From Paenibacillaceae bacterium (GTDB lineage Bacteria; Bacillota; Clostridia; Lachnospirales; Lachnospiraceae), in the NCBI GenBank assembly GCA_015057705.1, contig SVDU01000019.1:1-64000 (forward strand): 64,000 nucleotides of DNA. Reading direction: 5' to 3'. Of the stretch, positions 46,350-55,856 are shown in pieces. The notes beneath the pieces were generated by a model. That model had not been told where the DNA came from, ran no database searches, and worked only from the letters and a program-made list of their open reading frames with translations. Numbering within the stretch: position 1 is the first letter of the stretch; the number at the start of each line of letters is the position of its first letter. Position numbers and translations under genes: made by a program.

Positions 46350-48080
46350 TTGAAGGTATTTTTCCGATATTTCAAACCCCATTTGATATCTTTAGCAGCG
46401 GTCATGCTACTGCTGTTCGGGCAGGCTGCCTGTGATTTATCGCTTCCGGATTATATGTCTGATATCGTAAATAAAGGTATCACTTCGGGAGACACGATGT
46501 ACATAGTCAAAGCCGGATTTCAAATGATGGGAATCGCCTTTTTAAGCGCGTTCTGCACCGTAATCGTGGGACTGATCGGTGCGAGAATGGCAGCAGGCAT
46601 CTGCCGGAATCTGCGGCAGGATGTATTTACCAGAATTGAGAGTTTTTCCAGTGCGGAGATGGAGAAGTATTCCACTTCTTCGCTAATAACCAGAACCACC
46701 AATGATATTACCCAGATCCAGCAGCTGATTGTTATGCTGATCCGTATCGTGTTTTATGCGCCCATACTTGGAGTCGGCGGTGTCATTCATGCTCTGGAAA
46801 AGGATAAATCCATGTCCTGGATTATCGCTTTATCTGTGGGATTACTGCTTGTGATGATTTTTTCCATGATGATGGTGGTTATGCCCCGGTTTCAGTATGT
46901 GCAGAAGTTAATCGACCGGCTGAACCTTGTAGTCAGGGAAAGCCTTGACGGAACTCTGGTAATTCGTGCATTTAATACCCAGAGATTTGAGGAAAAGCGG
47001 TTCGATAAGGTGAATGCCAGGCTGACAGACACAAATTTATTTGTTAACAGAGTTACCTCCGGCATGATGCCGGCCATGATGCTTATCATGAATCTGACCA
47101 ACTTATTAATCGTCTGGGTGGGATCAAAGGCAGTATCCAGCTTTAAGATGAAGGTAGGAGATATGATGGCATATATGCAGTATGCCATGCAGATCATTAT
47201 GGCTTTTTTAATGATGGCAATGATGTTTATCATGATTCCAAGAGCCATTGTATCCATAAAGAGGGTGGTCGAAATACTGACTACGGATTCAACCATCACA
47301 GATCCCAAGGTAGCTGCAGTTATCTTAGAAACACCCAAAGGGACTGTGGAATACCGGGGAGTATCCTTTCAGTATCCCGATGCCGATGAAGCGGTTCTTC
47401 ACGATATTACATTTACGGCACTGCCAGGTCAGACAACTGCTTTTATTGGAGCAACCGGAAGCGGAAAAAGCACACTGGTCAACTTACTTCCCCGCTTTTA
47501 TGATGTGACAGGGGGAGAAATCTTAATTGACGGCATTGATATCAGAAACTGGCCGTTAAAAAAGCTGAGAGACATGATTGGATTTGTGCCCCAGAAGGGA
47601 ATCTTATTTTCCGGAACAATCGAGAGCAATTTAAAATATGGTGACAGAGAGGCCAGTAAAGAAGTGGTGGAGGAAGCAGCCAAAACTGCTCAGGCAGAGG
47701 AATTCATTGATTCCAGGCCAGAGGGCTTTTTAACAGAAATCGCCCAGGGAGGCCAGAACGTATCAGGCGGTCAGAAGCAGCGTCTTTCCATTGCAAGAGC
47801 ACTGGTTAAACGAGCACCAGTTAACGTGTTTGACGACAGCTTTTCCGCTCTGGATTTTAAGACAGATGCAAAGCTTCGAGCTGCGCTGAAAGACAAAACA
47901 AAAGACAGCGTCACCATTTTAGTGGCTCAGCGAATCAGCACCATTATGAATGCGGATCAGATTATTGTTCTGGATCAGGGAAGAATTGCCGGGAAAGGGC
48001 CACACCGGGAGCTGATGAAGAACTGTGAAGTATACCGGGAAATCGCGCTGTCACAGCTGAGTGAGGAGGAACTGAAATGA
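46350..48080 (+). CDS. ABC exporter half-transporter (ATP-binding/permease) with degenerate Walker B acid
   Basis: 'GATGSGKSTLVNLLPRFYD', 'NVSGGQKQRLSIARAL', 'NVFDDSFSALDFKTD'; TTG start. Confidence 0.93.
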   Translation: MKVFFRYFKPHLISLAAVMLLLFGQAACDLSLPDYMSDIVNKGITSGDTMYIVKAGFQMMGIAFLSAFCTVIVGLIGARMAAGICRNLRQDVFTRIESFSSAEMEKYSTSSLITRTTNDITQIQQLIVMLIRIVFYAPILGVGGVIHALEKDKSMSWIIALSVGLLLVMIFSMMMVVMPRFQYVQKLIDRLNLVVRESLDGTLVIRAFNTQRFEEKRFDKVNARLTDTNLFVNRVTSGMMPAMMLIMNLTNLLIVWVGSKAVSSFKMKVGDMMAYMQYAMQIIMAFLMMAMMFIMIPRAIVSIKRVVEILTTDSTITDPKVAAVILETPKGTVEYRGVSFQYPDADEAVLHDITFTALPGQTTAFIGATGSGKSTLVNLLPRFYDVTGGEILIDGIDIRNWPLKKLRDMIGFVPQKGILFSGTIESNLKYGDREASKEVVEEAAKTAQAEEFIDSRPEGFLTEIAQGGQNVSGGQKQRLSIARALVKRAPVNVFDDSFSALDFKTDAKLRAALKDKTKDSVTILVAQRISTIMNADQIIVLDQGRIAGKGPHRELMKNCEVYREIALSQLSEEELK

Positions 48081-49918
48081 GTGAAGAAAAATCCTCAGGC
48101 GGACCCATGGGCCGGGGCGGCGGACTTGGCCAGAAAACTGAAAAAGCAAAGAACTTTAAAGGCACTATGCTCCATCTTGCCGGATATCTGAAACATTACA
48201 AGGTTTCCGTCATTGTTGTAATCCTGTTTGCGTGCTGTTCCTCTGTATTTTCCATTGTAGGACCTAAAGTCTTAGGAAAAGCGACCACCAAGCTTTTTGA
48301 AGGGCTGATGGCATGGGCCATGGGAACCGGATTGCTTACAGATTTCCGCTATATCAGAAACCGGCTGCTGCTCTTAGTTGTCCTGTATCTTGTATCGGCT
48401 CTCTTTTCCTATCTGCAGAGTTACATTATGTCAGGGGTCAGTATGAAGATCACCTATGAGCTGAGAAAAAATATATCGGAAAAGATGAACCGCCTTCCGT
48501 TAAATTATTATGACACCAGAACTCATGGGGAGATACTTTCAAGAATTACCAACGATGTGGATACGGTAAGCCAGACATTAAATCAGTCTCTGACCCAGAT
48601 GATTACATCGGTGACCACCTTAATCGGTATCGTAGCTATGATGCTTTCCATCAGCATACGAATGACTCTGGTGGCAGTTTTAGTATTGTTTATATCCATG
48701 GGATTAATCGTTACCGTAGTGAAAAAGTCCCAGAAATATTTTTCCCAGCAGCAGAAAAGTCTGGGAAATTTAAACGGTCATATTGAAGAAATATATGCAG
48801 GCCATAACGTGGTTCAGATTTTTAACGGAGAGAAAGAAGCCATTGAGAAATTCCGGCTGATCAACGATAAGCTCTATGGATCTGCGTGGAAATCCCAGTT
48901 CCTATCGGGAATGATGATGCCCATTATGTCATTTGTGGGTAATCTTGGATTTGTGTGTGTCTGCCTTTTAGGCGGATATTTAACGGTGAAAAAGGTAATT
49001 GAGATCGGTGATGTTCAGGCATTTATCCAGTACATGAGATCCTTCATGCAGCCAATCTCCCAGATTGCCAACGTTTCCAATACTCTGCAGTCAACAGCTG
49101 CGGCGGCAGAACGTGTATTTGAGTTCTTAGATGAAGAGGATGAAGTCAGTGAGACAGAAAGCCCCATGGTACTGTCTGAGGTTCATGGAAATGTGGAGTT
49201 TAAAAATGTCTGTTTTGGCTATCAGCCGGATACCATGATTATCAATCATTTTTCTTCCAGCGTGGAGGCTGGGCAGACGGTTGCCATTGTAGGTCCCACA
49301 GGAGCCGGAAAAACTACCATAGTCAAGCTTCTTATGCGTTTTTACGAGCTTAATTCGGGGCAGATCCTGATTGACGGCCATGACAGCCTTACATTTACCA
49401 GAAGAGATTTACGTGCCATGTTCGGCATGGTACTTCAGGATACCTGGCTTTATAATGCCACGGTAATGGATAACATCCGCTACGGAAATTTTGATAAGAC
49501 AGATGAAGAAGTGATAGCGGCAGCAAAAGCGGCTCATTGTGATGAATTTATACGAACTCTGCCGGGAGGTTATCATATGGTGATTAATGAAGAATCCAGT
49601 AACTTATCCCAGGGTCAGAAACAGCTGCTAACCATTGCAAGGACCATTCTGGCAGACCCGAAAATCCTCATTCTTGATGAAGCTACCAGTTCCATTGATA
49701 CACGAACCGAAGTCTTTATCCAGAGAGCCATGGATAAATTAATGAAAAACAGAACCAGCTTTGTTATTGCCCATCGTCTTTCCACCATCCGTGATGCAGA
49801 TATGATTCTGGTTATGAAGGATGGCGATATCATTGAACAGGGTAATCACGAAACATTGCTTGAAAAGAAAGGATTCTATTCCGATTTGTATCACAGCCAG
49901 TTTGCAGAACAATCATAG
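48077..49918 (+). CDS. ABC exporter half-transporter (ATP-binding/permease), canonical catalytic Glu
   Basis: 'GPTGAGKTTIVKLLMRFYEL', 'NLSQGQKQLLTIARTI', 'ILILDEATSSIDTRTE'; overlaps the previous gene. Confidence 0.93.
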   Translation: MSEEKSSGGPMGRGGGLGQKTEKAKNFKGTMLHLAGYLKHYKVSVIVVILFACCSSVFSIVGPKVLGKATTKLFEGLMAWAMGTGLLTDFRYIRNRLLLLVVLYLVSALFSYLQSYIMSGVSMKITYELRKNISEKMNRLPLNYYDTRTHGEILSRITNDVDTVSQTLNQSLTQMITSVTTLIGIVAMMLSISIRMTLVAVLVLFISMGLIVTVVKKSQKYFSQQQKSLGNLNGHIEEIYAGHNVVQIFNGEKEAIEKFRLINDKLYGSAWKSQFLSGMMMPIMSFVGNLGFVCVCLLGGYLTVKKVIEIGDVQAFIQYMRSFMQPISQIANVSNTLQSTAAAAERVFEFLDEEDEVSETESPMVLSEVHGNVEFKNVCFGYQPDTMIINHFSSSVEAGQTVAIVGPTGAGKTTIVKLLMRFYELNSGQILIDGHDSLTFTRRDLRAMFGMVLQDTWLYNATVMDNIRYGNFDKTDEEVIAAAKAAHCDEFIRTLPGGYHMVINEESSNLSQGQKQLLTIARTILADPKILILDEATSSIDTRTEVFIQRAMDKLMKNRTSFVIAHRLSTIRDADMILVMKDGDIIEQGNHETLLEKKGFYSDLYHSQFAEQS

Positions 49919-49932
49919 CGGAGGATAATGAT

Positions 49933-50613
49933 ATGCAGGAAAACAAACACATCAATATTGAAGATCAGGAGATCAGTAAGGGAACGGGAAAACTGAAAAA
50001 AGTACTCATCCCTCTTTTGCTGGCAGTCATTCTTTTGGGAGGAGCAGCTGCAGGATATTTCTATTATGTAAGCACAAATTTTTTTAAAACCGACAATGCC
50101 AGAGTGACAGCAAAGCTGTATTCGGTAAAAGCCGTAGCAAACGGAAAGCTTTTATCCTGGGAAGTAGAAAATGGAGATCTGGTGGAACAGGACCAGGTGC
50201 TTGGCCGTGAGGAAAGCCTTCCATATATCACATCACCCATAACCGGAACCGTAGTAAAAAATGAAGGGGCTGCCAACCAGGCAGTTGCCATGGGCTCTGA
50301 ACTGGCAGTGGTTGCAGACACCTCAGATCTTTATATCGGGGTAAATGTGGAAGAGACAGATATTATGAAAATAAAGCTGGGACAGAAAGTGGATATTAAA
50401 CTGGATGCCTATCCCGGAAAACTGTTTAAGGGGCAGGTAATTGAGATCGATCCTGCAACCCAGACTTATTTTTCAGGAGGAACCAGTTTTACCACCAGTG
50501 GCGACTATACAAAGGTGACACAGCTGATACCGATTAAGGTAGCGATTGAAAATCAGCAGAATCTTCCTCTTGTTTTTGGAATGAATGCTTCTGTGAAAAT
50601 TCATTTAAAATAA
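49933..50613 (+). CDS. HlyD/EmrA-type membrane fusion protein (short)
   Basis: N-terminal TM, biotinyl-lipoyl halves 'SVKAVANGKLLSWEVENGDLVEQDQVLGRE' and 'SPITGTVVKNEGAANQAVAMGSELAVVAD'. Confidence 0.85.
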   Translation: MQENKHINIEDQEISKGTGKLKKVLIPLLLAVILLGGAAAGYFYYVSTNFFKTDNARVTAKLYSVKAVANGKLLSWEVENGDLVEQDQVLGREESLPYITSPITGTVVKNEGAANQAVAMGSELAVVADTSDLYIGVNVEETDIMKIKLGQKVDIKLDAYPGKLFKGQVIEIDPATQTYFSGGTSFTTSGDYTKVTQLIPIKVAIENQQNLPLVFGMNASVKIHLK

Positions 50614-50635
50614 TAGTCTGAGAAGGAGAAAACGG

Positions 50636-51808
50636 ATGAAGAAGATAACAGCATTTTTAATGGTAACAGCAATGCTTTCGTCGGCTCTTGCAGGCTGTGC
50701 GGGAGCTGGAAAACAGACAGAAGTAACGGTAGCTGCAGCGAAAGAAGGAAAAGATTTATCTGCCATGGTATGGCAGGGAACAGTAGAGGCTTTAAGCAGC
50801 GTTGATATCATTCCCGTTGCAAGCGGTAAGGTGACCCAGATCTTAGCCAAAGAAGGCGACCATGTGGAAGCGGGTGCTCCCTTGTTTCAGATCGACAATC
50901 AGGATGCCAGTCTGCAATTAGAACAGGCAAAAGCCAGCTGTCAGGCAGCCCAGGCTTCTTATGACAGTGCACAAAAAGCAAATCAGTTAAATACAGTGGT
51001 AAAGCCAGCCCAGATTACCTTCACCACAGCAAGTGACAATTTTAACCGGATAAAAGTTCTTTATGCAAGCGGTGATGTATCCCAGGCAGACTATGAGGCA
51101 GCAAAGGCCCAGGTGGATGTGGCTCAGGTTCAGCTTCAGGCAGCACAGAACAGCCAGACAACCACCAGTGAGGTGACAAAAGCCCAGCTTGAAAGTGCCA
51201 GGGCAACCCTTAATATTGCCCAGAAAAGATACGATGACTGCATGGTATCATCACCAATAAAAGGTCTGGTAACAAAAATAAACGTGGAAGCAGGCCAGAC
51301 GGTTTCACCCCAGATAAAAGCCGCTACTGTTATCGATGACAGCGGTAAAAAAGTGGTAATAAAAGTTGCTGACATGGATATTGACCAGGTCAGAACAGGA
51401 ACAGAGGTACAGGTAAATCTTCAGACTCTTGGGGAGAATTTAAAGGGCAGTATCAGCGATATCTCTGCAGTCAGTGATTCCAGCACCGGAATGTTTCTTG
51501 TGACGGTCTTTTTGGGTGAGGAGAGTACAAACAGCGCAATCGGTCTTATGGCAGATATCCGGCTCTCCGATAATAAGGAAGAAAAATCTGTCTATATTCC
51601 AGCTAAGTCAGTTCAGTCCGATGATTCGGGAACCTATGTTTATAAGGCAGCTGACACCAGTGCGGTGAAAGTTCCAGTTACCTTGGGAAAGAAAAAGAAT
51701 GCTTATATTGAAGTGACCCAGGGACTTTCCACCGGTGACCTTGTTGTTTTACAGAGCAGTAAACCATTGACAGATGGTGAAAAAATCAGTATATTGACTG
51801 TGAAGTAA
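50636..51808 (+). CDS. RND/ABC-type periplasmic adaptor (membrane fusion) lipoprotein
   Basis: Lipobox 'SSALAGCAGAGK', 'VDIIPVASGKVTQILAKEGDHVEAGAPLFQID', 'SSPIKGLVTKINVEAGQTVSP'. Confidence 0.88.
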   Translation: MKKITAFLMVTAMLSSALAGCAGAGKQTEVTVAAAKEGKDLSAMVWQGTVEALSSVDIIPVASGKVTQILAKEGDHVEAGAPLFQIDNQDASLQLEQAKASCQAAQASYDSAQKANQLNTVVKPAQITFTTASDNFNRIKVLYASGDVSQADYEAAKAQVDVAQVQLQAAQNSQTTTSEVTKAQLESARATLNIAQKRYDDCMVSSPIKGLVTKINVEAGQTVSPQIKAATVIDDSGKKVVIKVADMDIDQVRTGTEVQVNLQTLGENLKGSISDISAVSDSSTGMFLVTVFLGEESTNSAIGLMADIRLSDNKEEKSVYIPAKSVQSDDSGTYVYKAADTSAVKVPVTLGKKKNAYIEVTQGLSTGDLVVLQSSKPLTDGEKISILTVK

Positions 51809-51839
51809 CAGGGTAAAACTGGAAAAGGGGAAATTTAAT

Positions 51840-53981
51840 ATGAAGCTATTCTACGCTGAACCGGCGAGTAAGTGGGAAGAAACCCTACCAATCGGCAACG
51901 GAAGTCTGGGAGCCATGATTTGGGGAAGTATAAAGAGGGAGTGTCTTGGCCTCAATGAGGAAAGTCTTTGGTCAGGTTACCGCCATGACAAAAACAATCA
52001 TAATGCATTTCCTTATCTGGAACAGTGCCGCAGACTGGTGGAGCAGGAGGAGTATGTACAGGCGGAGGAATTAATCCGGAGTCATATGCTGGGAGAATAT
52101 AATGAATCCTATCTTCCTCTGGGTAATCTGTACATGGACTTTGATCATGACGGGGAGACTTCGGATTACAATCGTGTCCTGAATCTGGATCAGTCAGTCA
52201 GCAATGTAAGCTACAAGGTAAACGGTGTAAGCTATTCCAGAGAATACTTTGCAAGCTATCCTGCTAAAGCGGTATTTATAAAGCTTGATTGTGACAAAAA
52301 GGCGATTAATACGCTGATTTCTTTCGAATCCCAGGTACCATATAAAGCAGAGTATGAGAAAGCGGGAATTAAGATCAGCGGAAAATGTCCGGAGCATGTA
52401 GATCCTTCCTATATCGATTACAGCAAGAATCCTATAATCCAGGGAGAAAAAGGGATGGAGTTTCATGCTGGTTTACGCCTTCTTTCCTGTGACGGAGAAG
52501 TATCCGGTGAAAAAGAAGGGCTTCGCATTAAAGGTGCTTCTACGGTGATACTGGCACTTTATGCAGTTAATGAGCCTGCTTTCCACCATTTAGAAGCATA
52601 CGAAACCTTAAAACAGCAGCATGTCAGTGATTATAAATCTATTTATGATAAAGCAGAGCTCTACCTTGGAGAGCAGTTAGATATTCCCACCAATGAAAGA
52701 CTGCAACGGCTTCGTGACGGGGAAAAGGACAATGCACTTTACGGTCTCTATTTCCAATATGGAAGATACTTACTCATCAGTTCCTCCAGAGAGGGCAGTC
52801 TTCCCGCTAACTTACAGGGAATCTGGAGCTGGCAGTTAAGAGCTCCCTGGAGCTGCAACTGGACTACCAATATCAACGCACAGATGAATTACTGGCTTGC
52901 ACAAAGCTGTAATTTACAGGAATGCCTGCAGCCTTATTTCGAATTTGTAAAACGGATTTGTGAGGAAGGAAAGAAAACAGCCAAAGTCCATTATCAGTGC
53001 CGTGGTTTTGTACATCACCATAACGCGGATTACTGGTGTAACACCAACCCGGTAGGAATGGCTCATGGAGAAGAAGAGGGAGAACCGGAAAGCGTTACCT
53101 GGTCTATGTGGCCCATGGGCGGTGCGTGGTTAACCAATGAGCTGTTTAAGCATTATGAATACAATCCGGACCGGAAATTCCTTGAGGAAACGGTGTATCC
53201 AATTTTAAAAGAAGCGGCTCTGTTCCTGATTGACTGGCTGTATCTGTATAAAGATCAGTATGTAACCTGTCCCTCCACATCGCCGGAGAATAAATATAAA
53301 GTTCCAGGCAGCGAAGACAGTACAGTGGCAGTGGCAATGTCAACGGCTATGGATCTGGAGATTATCCGGGAAGTCTTTGGAAATTTTGAGAAAACCTGTG
53401 AAATTTTAGGAATAGACGATGAAGTATTACCGGAAATTGCAGAAAGACTGAGCAAATTAGCTCCTTTTAAAATCGGAAGCAAAGGTCAGCTTTTAGAGTG
53501 GCATAAGGAATTTGAGGAGCCAGAGCCCGGCCACCGCCATGTTTCCCATTTGTATGGATTGTTTCCGTCTGAGCTGTTTGAAGGAGACGAAGAATTGACA
53601 GAGGCATGCAAAACCTCTCTGCTACTGCGTCTGGCAAACGGAGGCGGATATACTGGCTGGAGCTGTGCCTGGATTATCAACCTCTTTGCCGCACTGGAAG
53701 ATTCCCAACATGCCTATGAGTATTTAAAGACTCTTCTGACCAGATCTTCTTATGACAATCTCTGGTGTGCCCATCCGCCGTTCCAGATCGATGGTAATTT
53801 CGGAGGAACTGCCGGAATTGCCAACATGCTGGTACAGGAGCGGGGCGGCAAAGTAAAAATACTTCCGGCTCTTCCTGCTGAGTTTGAGAATGGCTACGTA
53901 AGAGGCCTCAGAATCAAAAATGGTAAGACAGTAGATATCAAATGGAGCAATGGAAAATTAGAAGATTATAAAATATATTAA
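51840..53981 (+). CDS. Glycoside hydrolase family 95 (alpha-L-fucosidase-like)
   Basis: 'WEETLPIGNGSLGAMIWG', 'LGLNEESLWSG', 'LPANLQGIWSWQLRAPWSCNWTTNINAQMNYWLAQSCNL', 'HRHVSHLYGLFPS', 'QIDGNFGGTAGI'. Confidence 0.9.
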   Translation: MKLFYAEPASKWEETLPIGNGSLGAMIWGSIKRECLGLNEESLWSGYRHDKNNHNAFPYLEQCRRLVEQEEYVQAEELIRSHMLGEYNESYLPLGNLYMDFDHDGETSDYNRVLNLDQSVSNVSYKVNGVSYSREYFASYPAKAVFIKLDCDKKAINTLISFESQVPYKAEYEKAGIKISGKCPEHVDPSYIDYSKNPIIQGEKGMEFHAGLRLLSCDGEVSGEKEGLRIKGASTVILALYAVNEPAFHHLEAYETLKQQHVSDYKSIYDKAELYLGEQLDIPTNERLQRLRDGEKDNALYGLYFQYGRYLLISSSREGSLPANLQGIWSWQLRAPWSCNWTTNINAQMNYWLAQSCNLQECLQPYFEFVKRICEEGKKTAKVHYQCRGFVHHHNADYWCNTNPVGMAHGEEEGEPESVTWSMWPMGGAWLTNELFKHYEYNPDRKFLEETVYPILKEAALFLIDWLYLYKDQYVTCPSTSPENKYKVPGSEDSTVAVAMSTAMDLEIIREVFGNFEKTCEILGIDDEVLPEIAERLSKLAPFKIGSKGQLLEWHKEFEEPEPGHRHVSHLYGLFPSELFEGDEELTEACKTSLLLRLANGGGYTGWSCAWIINLFAALEDSQHAYEYLKTLLTRSSYDNLWCAHPPFQIDGNFGGTAGIANMLVQERGGKVKILPALPAEFENGYVRGLRIKNGKTVDIKWSNGKLEDYKIY

Positions 53982-53992
53982 AATGATTTATG

Positions 53993-54037
53993 AACGCAGT
54001 CATTGCCGGTACATTCCGGTGGCAACTGCGTTTTTTT
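53993..54037 (+). terminator. Intrinsic terminator
   Basis: AACGCAGT...ACTGCGTT followed by TTTTT. Confidence 0.8.
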
Positions 54038-54122
54038 GTTGCATAATGGATTTTCACTTTTCTTTCTGGGAACACTTTTTTATGGAAGGAACAAATTTCC
54101 ATTGCTATTTGTTCTGGGTGTA

Positions 54123-54151
54123 TTGACAAAAGCATTGCAATAAAATACAAT
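54123..54151 (+). promoter_or_regulatory. Promoter TTGACA-N17-TACAAT
   Basis: -35 54123-54128, -10 54146-54151; the -10 lies inside the repeat array. Confidence 0.55.
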
Positions 54152-54200
54152 AAAGTACAGTAAAATACAATAAAGTATAATCAAACAAAATAAAGTATAA
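54141..54200. repeat. Six-unit 10-bp direct repeat array
   Basis: TAAAATACAA TAAAGTACAG TAAAATACAA TAAAGTATAA TCAAACAAAA TAAAGTATAA. Confidence 0.8.
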
Positions 54201-54248
54201 CGGAAAAGATGATTATGCAATAAGTATTTCATGAAAGAGGAAAATACT

Positions 54249-54731
54249 ATGGAAGAAAAATATTATACCATCACCCAGGTGGCTGAGAAGCTGAATCTGC
54301 ATCATAAAACCATACGTAATTTTATAAACAGCGGTAGACTGAATGCAACAAGGGTGGGAAAGCAATGGAGAGTAACACAGGAGGATCTTGATTTATTTGT
54401 ACAGAGCAGGGAATCATCACAGCAGAATGAATCATCGGATTCTTTTACGATACTTAAGCAGCCAGAGATATTAAGCGGGGGAAGATGCCGTGTATCCTCT
54501 GTCATCGATTTGGATGCTATTGCAAAGAATCAGTATATGAGAATATCAAATTTACTTTTGGCAGTTATGAACGGCAGGGATCCGGATTTTCAGGATGCCA
54601 CCATTAATATGAAATATTACGAAGAAGAGCAGAGAATGAGGATATTTCTCTGGGGCGGGCTGAAGTTTATGGAAGAGATATTAAATACAGTTGGTTTGCT
54701 GACTGAGGAGGAGAAAGGGAACGGTGAATAA
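54249..54731 (+). CDS. Excisionase-type HTH DNA-binding protein with unknown C-terminal domain
   Basis: 'YYTITQVAEKLNLHHKTIRNFINSGRLNATRVGKQWRVTQEDLDLFV'. Confidence 0.85.
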   Translation: MEEKYYTITQVAEKLNLHHKTIRNFINSGRLNATRVGKQWRVTQEDLDLFVQSRESSQQNESSDSFTILKQPEILSGGRCRVSSVIDLDAIAKNQYMRISNLLLAVMNGRDPDFQDATINMKYYEEEQRMRIFLWGGLKFMEEILNTVGLLTEEEKGNGE

Positions 54732-55578
54732 TATGAAAGCGAAAAGCGGATTTCGTAACCAGGAGAGGAAGAAAGAGATTTTAGATTTATATGATTCTTT
54801 TATAGAACAGTGGAAATTCCCCCATGAAGAACAGGTGGTTGAGACCCGTTTTGGTAAGACCCATCTTATAACAGCAGGTGATAAGGAATGTCCGCCTCTG
54901 ATTCTGCTTCATGGTACAGGGATGAATTCCGCCATGTGGCTGGAAGAAATAAGAAGCTATGCAAAAGAATACCGGGTATATGCCGCAGATATTCCAGGAG
55001 AACCGGGAAAAAGTGATGAGAGACAGCAGTCGCTAAAGGGCAAGGCCTATGCACTCTGGCTTTCAGATGTTTTAGACTCACTTCAGATAGATAAGGTAAT
55101 TTTAATCGGTATCTCACTGGGAGCCTGGCTGGCGGTGAAGTTTTCCATTCATTATCCGGAATATGTGGAAAAGCTGGTTTTAATCGCTCCGTCCGGAATC
55201 AGTCCGGCTAAAAAATCCTTTCTCTTTACTGTACTGTATTATGAACTTTTGGGAGAGAAAGGAACAGAGAAGCTATATATAAAAATAAACGGAGGCAGGA
55301 AACTGCCTGAGAGAATGATGGCACTTCAGAAGCTGATAAAGAAAGGCTTCCGCTATCGAATGGAAGAGATTCCAATTTTCCGTGATGATGAGATTAAAAG
55401 ACTTTCCATGCCTGTGGCTTTATTTGTGGGAGGAAAAGATATTATGCTTCATTCTTATAAAACTGCGGACAGGCTTCATAAACTGCTCCCCCATTCACAA
55501 ATTAACGTTTTACCCCGGGAGGGGCATTCTATTACCAGGTTATCCGCAGAGATAATGAGTTTTTTAAAAGGAGATTAA
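54724..55578 (+). CDS. Alpha/beta hydrolase
   Basis: 'LILLHGTGMNSAMWLEEI', 'VILIGISLGAWLAVKFSIHYPEYVEKLVLIAPSG', 'LPREGHSITRL'; overlaps the HTH gene by 8 nt. Confidence 0.9.
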   Translation: MNNMKAKSGFRNQERKKEILDLYDSFIEQWKFPHEEQVVETRFGKTHLITAGDKECPPLILLHGTGMNSAMWLEEIRSYAKEYRVYAADIPGEPGKSDERQQSLKGKAYALWLSDVLDSLQIDKVILIGISLGAWLAVKFSIHYPEYVEKLVLIAPSGISPAKKSFLFTVLYYELLGEKGTEKLYIKINGGRKLPERMMALQKLIKKGFRYRMEEIPIFRDDEIKRLSMPVALFVGGKDIMLHSYKTADRLHKLLPHSQINVLPREGHSITRLSAEIMSFLKGD

Positions 55579-55583
55579 GAGAT

Positions 55584-55839
55584 ATGAAGATCGATATCGT
55601 TACCCAAAATGGAATTCCCATTGCAGTGATTTCTGGAGATGAACTGTTGATACAGGACGTTGGCACAGCCCTTGATTTAATGGCACAGGTAAATGTAAAA
55701 ACCATAAGACCAATGCAATCCATAGGGAGAAGATGTTGACAAGCTGGCAAAAGAAGTGTATGTTATCGGTGATACAGTAAAAGCAAGAAGAGCGCTGGAT
55801 GTCAAAGAAGAAGCATACGAAGCAGCAGAAAATATCTGA
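55584..55839 (+). pseudogene. Chimeric relic: DUF4180-like N-terminus joined to C-terminal tail of an FAD/OYE-type oxidoreductase
   Basis: Frame A: MKIDIVTQNGIPIAVISGDELLIQDVGTALDLMAQVNV...*. Other frame: EDVDKLAKEVYVIGDTVKARRALDVKEEAYEAAENI*. Confidence 0.6.
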
Positions 55840-55856
55840 TAATAAGGAGAGCAAAT

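Noticed and set aside
46892-47338. 148-aa minus ORF
   Set aside because: Antisense to the membrane domain of the ABC transporter; hydrophobic composition is a mirror of the sense gene, with no own signals.
54141-54200. Possible CRISPR array
   Set aside because: The 10-bp units are contiguous with no spacers; they resemble an operator/curvature array instead.
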